NCBI GenBank assembly: GCA_900757615.1
Contig: CAAEON010000005.1
Span: 44,285 to 108,284, forward strand
Direction: 5' to 3'
Origin: an uncultured Collinsella sp.
Lineage (GTDB): Bacteria; Actinomycetota; Coriobacteriia; Coriobacteriales; Coriobacteriaceae
Length of the DNA: 64,000 bases
Below, piece by piece: positions 1 through 8,707 of the stretch. The notes under the pieces were generated by a model. The model made no database searches and was not told where the DNA came from. It saw only the letters and a list, made by a program, of their open reading frames with translations. The first letter of the stretch is position 1, and each line of letters starts with the position of its first letter. Position numbers and translations under genes: made by a program.

Positions 1-1791
1 GTAGACGCCCTCAAAGCTCTTGAGCGCCATGCGGTAGATCTTGCCCGGCTCAAAGCCAAAACGCAGCAGGTAGTAGAGGAAGTAGTCGTGCAGCTCGTAC
101 GGGCCCACCAAATCCTCGGTCTTCTGGGCAATCTCGCCATCGCCCGTCGGCGGCAGAAGCTCAGGGGACACCGGCGTATCGAGGATGTCGAGCAAGACCT
201 CGGCAATACGCCCGCCAAAGACATCGGCCGCATAGCGAACCAGATGACGCACGAGCGTCTTGGGCACGCTCGCGTTGACGGCGTACATGCTCATATGGTC
301 GCCATTGTACGTAGCCCAGCCGAGCGCCAGCTCCGACAGGTCGCCGGTGCCGATGACAAAGCCGCCAGCCTGGTTGGCCAGATCCATCAGAATCTGCGTG
401 CGCTCGCGGGCCTGGCTGTTCTCGTAGGTCACGTCCTGCACGGACGGATCGTGCTCAATGTCCTTGAAGTGCTGCTCCACGGCCGCGTGAATCGAAACCT
501 CGCGGAAGCTCACGCCCAGGTCGCGCGCGAGCGACTCGGCATTGGACTTAGTGCGATGCGTCGTGCCAAAGCCAGGCATGGAGACCGCCGTGATACCCGT
601 GCGCGGCAGCCCCAGTGCATCGAAGGCACGCACCGTCACGAGCAGTGCCAGCGTGGAATCCAGGCCGCCCGAAAGACCGATGACTGCAGCCTTGGTGCCC
701 GTATGGGCAAGGCGGGTCCTGAGGCCGGCGGTCTGCAGGTCAAGGATGGTCTCACAACGCTCGGCCAGGTCGCCATGGTCGGCCGGCACAAAAGGTGCAC
801 GCGGGAAAACGCGGTCGATATCGCAGGCATCGCGCAGGACGGGTTCTTCGGCCAACACGCCCTCAAACGAAAACTCAACAGTCGTGGCCTCCGGCGCATC
901 GTCGGCGCGTGTCCACGTCGTCGAGCGACGGCGCTCGGCAACCAGACGGTCAAGATCGACGTCGGCGATGGCCATGTCACAGGTGAGAAGCCTGGTCGCG
1001 GCAAGCTTGGAGCCGTTTTCGTAGATAAGGTTCTCGCCCGCAAAGACCATGTCGGTCGTGGACTCGCCCTCGCTCGCGTCTGCGTAGGCATAGGCGCAGT
1101 ACAGGCGTGCGCTCTGGTTGGAGATGAGGCTGCGACGGTAATCTGCCTTGCCGATGATCTCGTCCGAGGCTGACGGGTTGAGGATCACCGTGGCACCGGC
1201 AAGCGCCATCTCGGTCGAAGGGGGCGCCGGCACCCACAGGTCCTCACAGACCTCGACGCCCAGCACTAGGTCCTCGGCACCCTCATCACAACAGCGGTAG
1301 ACAAGTCCCGAGCCAAGCGGCACCGGACCTTGACCGGCAAATTCAACCCACACGGGATCGGCGGGCGCCGGAGCAAACCAGCGGCGCTCGTAGAACTCAC
1401 CGTAGTTGGGCAGATACTTTTTGGCCGTAAGGCCCAAAAGCTCGCCCGCGCAGCACACGGCCGCGCAATTGTAGATGTTTTCGGTCACCGCAACGGGCAA
1501 GCCAACAGTAAAGACGATCGGCAACTCACGCGTTTCATCGAGGATGCGCACCAGCGCCGCCTCGCAGGCGTGCAGCAGCGTGCGGTTATGGAACAGATCA
1601 GCCGCGGTATAACCAGTCAGGTTAAGCTCGGGCAGCACGAGCGCACGAACGCCGCACTCGGTAGCCTCGCGAACAGCCGCCAGCGCAACCTCGGCATTGC
1701 CCTCAACATCGGCCACGCGAATCTTGGGCGAGGCCGCTGCCACGCGCAAAAAACCGTCGTTCTCAACTTGACCGTTTAGAAAATCGTTCAT
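1..1791 (-). CDS. nadE: Glutamine-dependent NAD+ synthetase, C-terminus cut by window edge
   Basis: Makes NAD+ from nicotinic acid adenine dinucleotide, ATP and ammonia released from glutamine. 597 codons are visible, starting at an ATG at 1791; the gene runs off the left edge, so roughly the last 50-80 residues of this family's usual length are missing. The N-terminal third is a nitrilase-type amidase domain with catalytic Glu (LPELNLTGY), Lys (KKYLPNYGEFYE) and Cys (EVCEDLW). The synthetase domain follows, with the pyrophosphate-binding loop SGGLDSTLAL near residue 370. Both domains look intact, so this is the glutamine-using form and not the ammonia-only form. It is transcribed leftwards and separately from its right-hand neighbours. 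Confidence 0.96.
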   Translation of the reverse strand, partial: MNDFLNGQVENDGFLRVAAASPKIRVADVEGNAEVALAAVREATECGVRALVLPELNLTGYTAADLFHNRTLLHACEAALVRILDETRELPIVFTVGLPVAVTENIYNCAAVCCAGELLGLTAKKYLPNYGEFYERRWFAPAPADPVWVEFAGQGPVPLGSGLVYRCCDEGAEDLVLGVEVCEDLWVPAPPSTEMALAGATVILNPSASDEIIGKADYRRSLISNQSARLYCAYAYADASEGESTTDMVFAGENLIYENGSKLAATRLLTCDMAIADVDLDRLVAERRRSTTWTRADDAPEATTVEFSFEGVLAEEPVLRDACDIDRVFPRAPFVPADHGDLAERCETILDLQTAGLRTRLAHTGTKAAVIGLSGGLDSTLALLVTVRAFDALGLPRTGITAVSMPGFGTTHRTKSNAESLARDLGVSFREVSIHAAVEQHFKDIEHDPSVQDVTYENSQARERTQILMDLANQAGGFVIGTGDLSELALGWATYNGDHMSMYAVNASVPKTLVRHLVRYAADVFGGRIAEVLLDILDTPVSPELLPPTGDGEIAQKTEDLVGPYELHDYFLYYLLRFGFEPGKIYRMALKSFEGVY

Positions 1792-1924
1792 GCGAGCTCC
1801 AGCACATCCGTTAGCCGCAACGAGCGGCGGCGATATAGTCCGCCTCCATTGTACTGTCAAGTTCAATCAGCACAGATGGGACAAGCTCATGATTAAAATT
1901 GGAAAAGAGAAGCCGGGATGACGT

Positions 1925-2203
1925 TTAGCAGTAGAACGAGATCTCGTCCACAAGGAAAAATGCCTTCCATTTAGAGCAAATCAATTCATGCTGAGCGGCG
2001 ATGATTTCACAGAGGTCATCAAGCGTGCTCCGGGGGATCTTCGCTTTGTTATTAGCGACAATGCAGCCACCTCTTCGAGTCAGCCAGATTTTGGCCGAGT
2101 TATCTGAAGGCGCCCCCTTGCAAACATGGACATGGATTGGCTCGCCCGCTTCATTGGACCAAAAGAAGACCCGATAGCCGCCAATAAGAAAAAGGCTAGG
2201 CAA
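1925..2203 (-). CDS. DUF4160 family small protein
   Basis: A 92-residue protein with the DUF4160 pattern: start PSLFLIGGYRVFFWSNE, then EPIHVHV and an AKIWL segment. The family has no established biochemical role; it is often found next to a second small gene, and toxin-antitoxin function has been suspected but not shown. The start is a TTG at 2203 chosen because GGAGGAG lies six bases upstream; that Shine-Dalgarno sequence is inside the end of the upstream gene, which overlaps by eight bases. The overlap means the two proteins are made together. Confidence 0.75.
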   Translation of the reverse strand: MPSLFLIGGYRVFFWSNEAGEPIHVHVCKGAPSDNSAKIWLTRRGGCIVANNKAKIPRSTLDDLCEIIAAQHELICSKWKAFFLVDEISFYC

Positions 2204-2465
2204 CTTTAGCTCCTCCGTTTGCGGCGTAGCGATACAGCAGATGGGCGTTATTGCTCAGAAAAGTCTCAAAACCTCGCTTCTCCTCGTCGGTAAAACGCCC
2301 CTCCCACATGGTCCAATTGTAAGAAGGCAGCTCGCAACGAGCGGAGTCGAAACCCTCTGCCGTCGGTCGTTCAAAATGCACGATGACCTTTTCGATATCG
2401 CCATCTGTGATCAGGTCAGAATGAATGACCTCGGTACCATCTTCGAATGTCATATACGGGTACAT
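2196..2465 (-). CDS. Small protein paired with the DUF4160 gene
   Basis: About 89 residues, not recognised with certainty. It is acidic and aromatic-rich, with the segments YMTFEDGTEVIHSD and ELPSYNWTMWEGRF, and no membrane segment or signal peptide. The ATG at 2465 is preceded by GAGG at 11 bases; a GTG at 2468 is equally possible. It lies upstream of and overlaps the DUF4160 gene by eight bases, so it is the first gene of a two-gene unit. Function unknown; an association with DUF4160 proteins is the only clue. Confidence 0.7.
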   Translation of the reverse strand: MYPYMTFEDGTEVIHSDLITDGDIEKVIVHFERPTAEGFDSARCELPSYNWTMWEGRFTDEEKRGFETFLSNNAHLLYRYAANGGAKVA

Positions 2466-2519
2466 CACGTAAACCACCTCGCAATCATTAATTCAGTTTA
2501 GCATCAAGCTAGTGCACCA

Positions 2520-2645
2520 ATGATAGCAAGCCCCCTTGATGAGTTGATGGCATCTGTTGCCAGCACGATCGACGGCGGTCCGGATTGTTGGGCCCCGGCC
2601 ATAATCGACCGCCACGAAGCGTTCATCCGCAGATGCGTGGCATAG
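2520..2645 (+). other. Short open frame, possible gene remnant
   Basis: A 41-codon ATG-to-TAG frame with codon use like neighbouring genes (third positions mostly G or C). No Shine-Dalgarno sequence is visible and no family is recognised. It ends four bases before the convergent transporter gene. It may be a fragment of a lost gene or chance. Confidence 0.2.
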
Positions 2646-2648
2646 CGC

Positions 2649-3557
2649 CTAGAACACTAGCTGAGACAAGGACACTATCGCTGGCATAGTGAACATAGAC
2701 AGAAGGGTGGTAACACAGACTGTTCCACATGCATATCGATAGTCCTTATTATGCTGCTGGGCAAAGATAGCTACATTCGCGCCGGTGGGGGTCGCAGCCG
2801 CAATCAGCAGCGCCATCTTAATTGACCTATCACATGGAAAGAGACATAGGAACAGGAGCGAAAGAATCGGAATGACAAGCAGCCTGACCGATGAGACGGC
2901 AAACAAGCTTTTCGCCCTCAGGAGCGCCATCAAATCAGACTGAGCAAGATAGATACCGAGAGTCATCATTGCTAGCGGAGTGTTGAGCCCCGAGATATAC
3001 GAAAGCACTGACTGTGCCAGAGGGACCGTTGGGACACGAAGGATAAAAATCAAGAAACCGCCCAATAAAGCCATGACCATTGGACTTGTCAGGATCGCTT
3101 TAGGACTCATACATTTTTTAGACCCCGACAGCAGATACTGCCCATATGTCCATTGCATGGCATTGAGAAGAGCGATCATGCACGTGATGAAAAACACGGC
3201 ATCTTTTCCAAGCGCCGCTTCAACAAGGGGTATTCCCACAAATCCAGCATTCGAGAATGCCGCAGCAAAAATGTCGATGGGACGGCCCCTGAACAACAGG
3301 CGGGCAACAACGCAAGCGAGCAACAACATCGCCGCCGACAGCATTAAGGTCATTCCCAACTCATACATCCTCTGAAACGAATACTCGATCCAAAATGATT
3401 TGAGAATGATTGCGGGAATCACAAGGTTGATGAGCAACTTTCCGAATTCTATTGCAGCCTGCTCGCTCAATATGCCCAAGCGGTTTAGAGCGTAGCCCAT
3501 TCCCATGAGCAAAAACATGATAAGGACTTGTTGGATGAGAGGTTCAATGATTGACAC
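2649..3557 (-). CDS. AEC family permease (auxin efflux carrier type)
   Basis: Integral membrane transporter of the AEC/Mem_trans family, about 302 residues with roughly ten hydrophobic segments in two five-helix halves. It opens with IIEPLIQQVLIMFLLMGMGY, typical of the family, and has the family's GFVGIPLVEAALG and TPLAMMTLGIYLAQSD motifs around the repeat boundaries. The GTG at 3557 has CGGAG eight bases upstream; an ATG at 3590 without a good ribosome site would add 11 residues. Bacterial members move organic acids or amino acids. It is the last gene of the PTS operon, 58 bases after the ceramidase-like gene, suggesting export or uptake of a product of that pathway. Confidence 0.85.
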   Translation of the reverse strand: MSIIEPLIQQVLIMFLLMGMGYALNRLGILSEQAAIEFGKLLINLVIPAIILKSFWIEYSFQRMYELGMTLMLSAAMLLLACVVARLLFRGRPIDIFAAAFSNAGFVGIPLVEAALGKDAVFFITCMIALLNAMQWTYGQYLLSGSKKCMSPKAILTSPMVMALLGGFLIFILRVPTVPLAQSVLSYISGLNTPLAMMTLGIYLAQSDLMALLRAKSLFAVSSVRLLVIPILSLLFLCLFPCDRSIKMALLIAAATPTGANVAIFAQQHNKDYRYACGTVCVTTLLSMFTMPAIVSLSQLVF

Positions 3558-3615
3558 AATACATGCTCCGTATAATCCTGACCGGTTCATCTACCACGAT
3601 GGTCTATAGCGCCTG

Positions 3616-4827
3616 CTATAGCGCGGCACCGACCGCCTGAATGATTCGCGCAACGAACGCATCGGCAACCCCGCGCGGCGTTCGCGAGTTGTAGGTTTCA
3701 AAATACTTGCCGTAGTCTTCCTGAGGCACAAGGTAGTTGCAGTACGTGTTCGCATAGCCGATAACAAAGACGTTGTATTGGCTAAACGCCCTCTTAAAAT
3801 CCAAGCCTAATGTGCTACACGTATCGCATGGCATCGTGATAAAAATGCAGTTACCAATTACCGCAAACTGGCTCGGAAGCTCAAGCTCGATTTTCCCCAT
3901 CGAGAGCTTAAGCTGTTGCCGCTTAAGGAGAAAGTCTCGCATCGGGCTCGCATCCATAGCCTCTATCCGATTGGTCATCTCGATCCAATCCGGATCTGTT
4001 TTTGCATCGTAGACACTCTTCATGCTGATAGAGCCCCAACGCGGGGTATCAACTCTGAGTGCCGCGCGCTCACGCTTGGATTCAATTTGAGCGCAAAGTT
4101 CGTTAGCCGTACGCTCGAGTTCGGCAACTCCCTCCCCTTGCCGATAGAAACGCGTCGACACATCCCCGCACGTTCCGTTGACGCAAAGTACAGGACAGCC
4201 ATATTTCCTCTCCAAACGCTGCCTGACATGCCCAATCAAATCAGCAGAGAGGACGGCGCTTTTCCCATTAAGGATGGTAGGATGAGCGGACATGAACAGC
4301 ATTTTTCCAATTGGGCGACCACCTTGAGCGTCCTCAAACGAGAAAATACTTACCTGTTTATCGGCCGGACCGCCCTGAACATTTCGATTCCCGTACAGTC
4401 CCTCGATGCCTAACATCTCCATCGATACGGTCGCCTTCGACCTGGACGCCCATGCAGATACCGCCGCCTCGGTAGCCAAGCCAATCAAATCACTCGTCAA
4501 TTCGGTTTCAGGTAACGTGTCCTCGTAGGCAAGCTTAAAATAGCATGGTGCAGAATGGGTATGAATGCATGCGACGACGATATTGCTCGAATCGATGCCC
4601 GTTTTTGACGATACGGCGTTCTTGACCGAAAGGGAAAAATCTTTCGACACCATTATTGAATCGAGCTCGATAAGAATAAACGGGACAAGATCAACACAGA
4701 CAGCGCTAGCGTTGACCTCAATAGGATCAAGAACATCCGTCCAGGCACCTTTTCTGTTGTAGCCGCCCATGCGGCAAGGAGACTGGGGTGTTACGTCAAT
4801 CTTCGAGATTCCAAACTCTATGTTCAT
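3616..4827 (-). CDS. Neutral ceramidase-like hydrolase, catalytic domain only
   Basis: 403 residues matching the N-terminal part of neutral/alkaline non-lysosomal ceramidases: the opening GISKIDVTPQSPCRMGG and the signature IHTHSAP around residue 90, where known ceramidases have metal and substrate ligands, plus NGTCGDVS later. Known ceramidases exceed 600 residues, are secreted and carry a C-terminal immunoglobulin-like domain; this one lacks both signal peptide and C-terminal domain. The ATG at 4827 has GGAG five bases upstream and removes 13 residues of an open upstream extension. Sitting between a sugar PTS and a permease, it probably cleaves an amide or ester of an imported glycoside. 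True ceramide hydrolysis is doubtful. Confidence 0.75.
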   Translation of the reverse strand: MNIEFGISKIDVTPQSPCRMGGYNRKGAWTDVLDPIEVNASAVCVDLVPFILIELDSIMVSKDFSLSVKNAVSSKTGIDSSNIVVACIHTHSAPCYFKLAYEDTLPETELTSDLIGLATEAAVSAWASRSKATVSMEMLGIEGLYGNRNVQGGPADKQVSIFSFEDAQGGRPIGKMLFMSAHPTILNGKSAVLSADLIGHVRQRLERKYGCPVLCVNGTCGDVSTRFYRQGEGVAELERTANELCAQIESKRERAALRVDTPRWGSISMKSVYDAKTDPDWIEMTNRIEAMDASPMRDFLLKRQQLKLSMGKIELELPSQFAVIGNCIFITMPCDTCSTLGLDFKRAFSQYNVFVIGYANTYCNYLVPQEDYGKYFETYNSRTPRGVADAFVARIIQAVGAAL

Positions 4828-4880
4828 TCCAACTCCAACTCTTCGCGGCACACGCCGCCCAAACATCGGAAATAGAAATA

Positions 4881-4910
4881 CAAAAAGAGAAGGGCGTCAT
4901 GGACGCCCTT
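4881..4910 (-). terminator. Intra-operon terminator hairpin
   Basis: On the minus strand a perfect 9-bp stem AAGGGCGTC/GACGCCCTT with a three-base loop is followed by TCTCTTTTTG. It lies between the PTS gene and the ceramidase-like gene and would lower expression of the two downstream genes. Confidence 0.7.
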
Positions 4911-4945
4911 CCAATGCGTCCTGCCACACGCAGGCCGTAGAAAAC

Positions 4946-6370
4946 TTAACGCTCGGAAACGGGACCATTCTCGAGCTCATCCGCCGTAAAGCCCAGGAAA
5001 TACGTGCCCAAGGCGCTCACAAGGAAGCCTGCACCAGCAGCGATTCCAAAGTTGATGAGATTCTGGGTCCCGCCGCCCGCAAACGCGAGGAACTCCAAGA
5101 AGTTGGATGCCGCGCCGGCAGTATAAACCGTGGCTCCGAGAGCGATTGCAAGCGCACCGGCAACAAAGGATCCGATAATCTTCCAGACAAACACGCGGCG
5201 ATAGCGCAGCATCATGCCGTAGATGAAAGGCTCGCCGACGCCTCCGACAATGTTTGCGACCAAATAGCCGAATGCCATGCTCTTCTCGTCTTTATCGCAC
5301 AGCTTGAGCCAGGTCGCCACCTCGCAGCCGAAGGTCGCCCAAAGGCTAACGCCCGTCGCAACCAAAACAAAGCTGTCGGTTCCCACAGTCATATAGTTAG
5401 CGATGGCAATCATCGCAACCGCCACATGCATGCCGGTAATAATCATTGGGCACCAAAGACCCGCCAGAATACCTCCTCCGAGGATGGCGGCGATACCACC
5501 GGAAGTACCAAGGAACTCAAAACCGGCGGCGAGGGCATTACCGGCCCATGAACCAACAGGGGCGAGAGCGCAGAGAGACACAGGAACAGCGACGACCATG
5601 GTAAGGAAAGGCGCGAAAACCGTTGAAAGGGTATCTGGCACATATTTGCGGAAGAAGCGCTCGATATAACTCATCGCCCACACGGACAGAAGAATGGGAA
5701 GGACCGTCTTTGTGTAGTTTGCGGCGACGCAAGGAATGCCATAAACGGAGAACTGAGCTCCATCGGTCGCAAGCTGAATCATGGTCGGGTCGATAAGAAT
5801 GCCGCCCATAAAGGCACCGAGGACAGGCGTTACGCCAATGTTCTTAGCCGCATTATAGCCAAGGTAGATGGGGATAAAATAGAACGCTGCGTCATAAACC
5901 ATGTTCATCAGAACATAAAGGTCGCTTGTGTCGGACAGCACGCCCGCCATCGTAGGTCCCAGCACCACCGCTACGGTCTTGAACAGGCCAGCACACATTA
6001 GGACGGGGATCATAGGCACCATGGAGCTTGACAGGTAGTTGAGGATGTTATTGCCAATAACCTTAGGTGTGAGCTTCTGCTTAGGAGCATCAAGGTTCTC
6101 GTCGATGGCGTCCTGCTTGGCAAAGCCGCCGATCTTGCAGAGCTCGTCATAAACCTTGGGCACGTTTTGGCCCACGATTACCTGGAACTGCCCTCCGGAG
6201 ATTTGAGCACCCAACACACCGCCAATCTTCTTCACTTCTTTGATATCGGGGGCATCGATATCTTTGAGGTTAAAACGCAGGCGCGTCATACAGTGCGCAA
6301 CAAACGTCACGTTCTCCTTGCCACCGACGGCCTCGAGCACGTCCGCGGCGATTTTCTTATTGTCAGTCAT
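4946..6370 (-). CDS. PTS enzyme IIBC, beta-glucoside type
   Basis: 474-residue sugar permease of the phosphoenolpyruvate phosphotransferase system, glucose/beta-glucoside superfamily. The N-terminal IIB domain (about 1-85) has the phosphorylated cysteine in FVAHCMTRLRF; the IIC membrane domain follows with about ten hydrophobic segments and the family motif GGVGEPFIYGMM. A C-terminal IIA domain, present in BglF-type proteins of about 620 residues, is absent, so a separate IIA must phosphorylate it. The ATG at 6370 follows AAGGGAG at seven bases. It is the target of the antiterminator gene immediately upstream. The sugar cannot be read from sequence. Confidence 0.9.
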   Translation of the reverse strand: MTDNKKIAADVLEAVGGKENVTFVAHCMTRLRFNLKDIDAPDIKEVKKIGGVLGAQISGGQFQVIVGQNVPKVYDELCKIGGFAKQDAIDENLDAPKQKLTPKVIGNNILNYLSSSMVPMIPVLMCAGLFKTVAVVLGPTMAGVLSDTSDLYVLMNMVYDAAFYFIPIYLGYNAAKNIGVTPVLGAFMGGILIDPTMIQLATDGAQFSVYGIPCVAANYTKTVLPILLSVWAMSYIERFFRKYVPDTLSTVFAPFLTMVVAVPVSLCALAPVGSWAGNALAAGFEFLGTSGGIAAILGGGILAGLWCPMIITGMHVAVAMIAIANYMTVGTDSFVLVATGVSLWATFGCEVATWLKLCDKDEKSMAFGYLVANIVGGVGEPFIYGMMLRYRRVFVWKIIGSFVAGALAIALGATVYTAGAASNFLEFLAFAGGGTQNLINFGIAAGAGFLVSALGTYFLGFTADELENGPVSER

Positions 6371-6471
6371 AGCTGAACTCCCTTGCTTTTCTGTCTTCCC
6401 GTTTGCGCACACGCGAAGAACCGATTACGGCAGGCCTGACACGAGGCAAATCGAGAAAAGCAAGAAGAAGA

Positions 6472-6540
6472 CAAAAACAGAAGAGCCCCAAAGCACAAAG
6501 CGGACAGGGAACTGTCTACGTCATGCTTCGAGGCTCTTCT
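6472..6540 (-). terminator. Leader terminator upstream of the PTS gene
   Basis: Minus-strand arms AGAAGAGCC (6540-6532) and GGCTCTTCT (6487-6479) are perfect complements separated by about 44 bases, and the second arm is followed by GTTTTTG. This is a conditional intrinsic terminator between the antiterminator gene and the PTS gene. Its first arm is inside the RAT-like hairpin. Confidence 0.75.
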
Positions 6541-6551
6541 CGAATAACACC
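6519..6551 (-). promoter_or_regulatory. RAT-like antiterminator hairpin
   Basis: On the minus strand GGTGTTA, a perfect stem TTCGAG/CTCGAA enclosing AAGAGC, then GCATGACG. The flanks resemble the asymmetric internal loops of ribonucleic antiterminator sites bound by LicT/SacY proteins (TGTTACT...GGCAAGAC). The hairpin covers the first arm of the terminator at 6532-6540, so protein binding here would prevent terminator formation. Confidence 0.65.
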
Positions 6552-6637
6552 TTATGTGACTACGAAACTACATCCAACAGATGCTTTTACGAAAGTCGAA
6601 ACCGGCAAACGGTCGAATTTCGGCGATGAACGGTCAA

Positions 6638-7474
6638 TCAGGACCTGGATCCCGCGCAGACGCGATTGACATGGAGCATCAGGTAGACCTTCTCTTCATC
6701 GGCGAGCGCGGCGTCAAAGCGTTCTTCGATAAGCGCGGCCATGCGGTCGACGCACACGGCCACATCGGGATGCTGCTCGCAAAGCGGCCCATAGAGCGCA
6801 CCGTTCTCCGTGTTGAGGGGCTCTCCTGTCTGCACGCGCTCCAGCAGGTAGCGCACGTGTGTGGCATAGCGGCAAAAGTCAAAGCCGTCGCGGTCCACAC
6901 AAACCCCCAGCTCGGACTCGATGATCTTGGTGAAGTTCTCGAGCATCACCTCGTCCTTACGCACCGTATTGGATTTGGCCTTTGAAGACGAGGCGACCAC
7001 GCTGTTGACGATGCAGAGCGCGATACCGCTCGCCTCCCCCCGCGGCATCTTAACGTTGAAGCCGCGATTGATGCCCTCGAGCGCGAACTGGGCGATCTTG
7101 TACTCGATGGGGTACATCTGCTGCACGTCATAGGAAAGCGGCATCTGCACAAACATATGCTCGCGGCAGCGCTTGATGGCAAAAGCGATATGGTCGGCCA
7201 TGGTAAAGGGAAGGTTTGCCGAGAGCTCGCGCGAGATGTTGGAGCGAGCGATATCGGCAATCTGGGCGGAGAACTCCATCACCTGAGGATCGATCTCGTC
7301 GAGCAGCGCTAGGTAGCGCGAGTCGACACCGTAGAAGGTTCGCTCGATCTTATCGAGTGTGACCTCATCGGGGCCATTGGGAAACCCGATACCGCGGCCA
7401 ATTGCCACGAGTTCACGGCCCTTGGCGTTTACGCAGATAACCGTATTGTTGTTGATCCGCTTAAGGATTTTCAT
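6638..7474 (-). CDS. BglG/LicT-family transcription antiterminator
   Basis: 278 residues: an N-terminal CAT RNA-binding domain (1-55, starting MKILKRINNNTVICVN), then PRD1 and PRD2 regulatory domains (about 65-170 and 175-275). Conserved PRD histidines can be seen in MADHIAFAIKR, LCEQHPDVAVCVDR and LMLHVNRV. PTS proteins phosphorylate such histidines to switch RNA binding. The ATG at 7474 has TAGGGAG four bases upstream and removes a seven-residue extension. It is the first gene of the PTS operon and is expected to act at the RAT-like hairpin 90-120 bases after its stop codon. Confidence 0.93.
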   Translation of the reverse strand: MKILKRINNNTVICVNAKGRELVAIGRGIGFPNGPDEVTLDKIERTFYGVDSRYLALLDEIDPQVMEFSAQIADIARSNISRELSANLPFTMADHIAFAIKRCREHMFVQMPLSYDVQQMYPIEYKIAQFALEGINRGFNVKMPRGEASGIALCIVNSVVASSSKAKSNTVRKDEVMLENFTKIIESELGVCVDRDGFDFCRYATHVRYLLERVQTGEPLNTENGALYGPLCEQHPDVAVCVDRMAALIEERFDAALADEEKVYLMLHVNRVCAGSRS

Positions 7475-7515
7475 GACGCTCCCTACCCGGCGCAAGCAAC
7501 AGCGCCGCGAGCCCG

Positions 7516-7545
7516 ATTATTCCACGGGATTTCAAATCCGGTCAA
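7516..7545 (-). promoter_or_regulatory. Predicted promoter of the PTS operon
   Basis: Minus strand TTGACC, 18-base spacer, AATAAT, about 40 bases before the antiterminator start codon. Confidence 0.5.
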
Positions 7546-7722
7546 CCTTCCTTTCGACATCCGAACGATTCGCCCCGTCTTCATTCGATCAGCCTGAGAA
7601 GAAGTTTCGCGCTTTGGTGAGTTGATGGTGTTGCGGGCGAATCCATCTCCGGTTCACACCGACTGGGTACCCTGAGGGCTGAACAACCTGTCGCAGCACT
7701 AAACGAACCGGGAGGACCCCGT

Positions 7723-8676
7723 ATGACAACCAAGTACACCGACGCGCCGCGCACGCGCGTCATGACGCCGGCATCGCTCAACAACGGCGTGCACGAGAAC
7801 CATTCCATCGGACAGACCATGGCCATCGCGCCCAAAAAGGGCCTGTTCGATGACATTTCCATTCCCCAGATCATCGCCGGCGCCGCAGCTGCCGCCACGA
7901 GCGTGGCGCTTGCTTCAAAGATCGGCATTGCCGGCTCGGTGATTGGTGCCGCTGTGAGCTCAGTCATCACTGTTGTGTCCTCGCAGGTCTATCGCCACTT
8001 TATCTCCGCCAGCGCCGAAGCAATCAAGGGCACTCATGCCGCTGTCGACTACCCTACCGGCGCCTACGAGCCCGTTGAGCCCAATGTCGAGGAACACCTA
8101 GGTGGCGCCGCAACCACGCAGGAGATGCGCCAGGCTGTGGGACGCGCGACCACGGCGCGCGTCGCTCCCAACAGCCTGCGCGCCAAGGCGGCGGCTGAGC
8201 GCAGCCAGACGCAAAAGAAGGTCATCGTCTTCTCGATCGCCATCGCCATCGTCGCGGTCATCGCTTGCGCCGGCGCCATCCTTATCACCACTGCCGGTGA
8301 GGGCCTGGGCGAGCGCCCCGAGCCAATCCTTTCGTCGCGTACGACCGAGAGCGATGCAAATGACAACACCCAGTCTCAAGATCAGCAGACGCAGACGGAC
8401 GACACGCAAGACAGTTCCACCTCTGCCAATTCGTCCTCGAACACCCAAGACCAATCGCAGGGCACCGATTCCTCTACGGCCAACAGCGGCACGCCATCCG
8501 GCACGGCCGACTCAAGCCAAACGACTGACGGCTCTCAACCGAGCACGGGCGACCAGGCGAATGGCAATACACCGAGTACGGGATCTACCGACAACAGCAA
8601 CACCAACAGCTCGAGCGGAACCGCGTCCGGCACGGCATCTGACAGTTCAAGCCAAGGCACGACATCGGGCAACTAG
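7723..8676 (+). CDS. Membrane protein with Ser/Thr/Gln/Asp-rich tail, unknown function
   Basis: 317 residues, family not recognised. Residues 48-90 are Ala/Gly/Val-rich and moderately hydrophobic, residues 167-189 form a clear membrane helix (VIVFSIAIAIVAVIACAGAI), and residues 205-317 are almost entirely Ser, Thr, Asn, Gln, Asp, Gly, typical of an extended surface-exposed stalk. No signal peptide, sorting motif or enzymatic motif is visible, so the likely topology is cytoplasmic N-terminus with exposed tail. GGGAGG lies seven bases before the ATG. It is monocistronic, closed by a strong hairpin. A cell-surface or envelope-linked role is inference only. Confidence 0.7.
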   Translation: MTTKYTDAPRTRVMTPASLNNGVHENHSIGQTMAIAPKKGLFDDISIPQIIAGAAAAATSVALASKIGIAGSVIGAAVSSVITVVSSQVYRHFISASAEAIKGTHAAVDYPTGAYEPVEPNVEEHLGGAATTQEMRQAVGRATTARVAPNSLRAKAAAERSQTQKKVIVFSIAIAIVAVIACAGAILITTAGEGLGERPEPILSSRTTESDANDNTQSQDQQTQTDDTQDSSTSANSSSNTQDQSQGTDSSTANSGTPSGTADSSQTTDGSQPSTGDQANGNTPSTGSTDNSNTNSSSGTASGTASDSSSQGTTSGN

Positions 8677-8707
8677 GCACTGCATCCCCAGATAGGCAAC
8701 CTGTACA

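Noticed and set aside
88..1173. 361-codon plus-strand open frame
   Set aside because: Antisense to the conserved nadE frame, no Shine-Dalgarno sequence, and translation Arg/Gly/Ala-rich without family motifs; caused by high GC third positions on the other strand.
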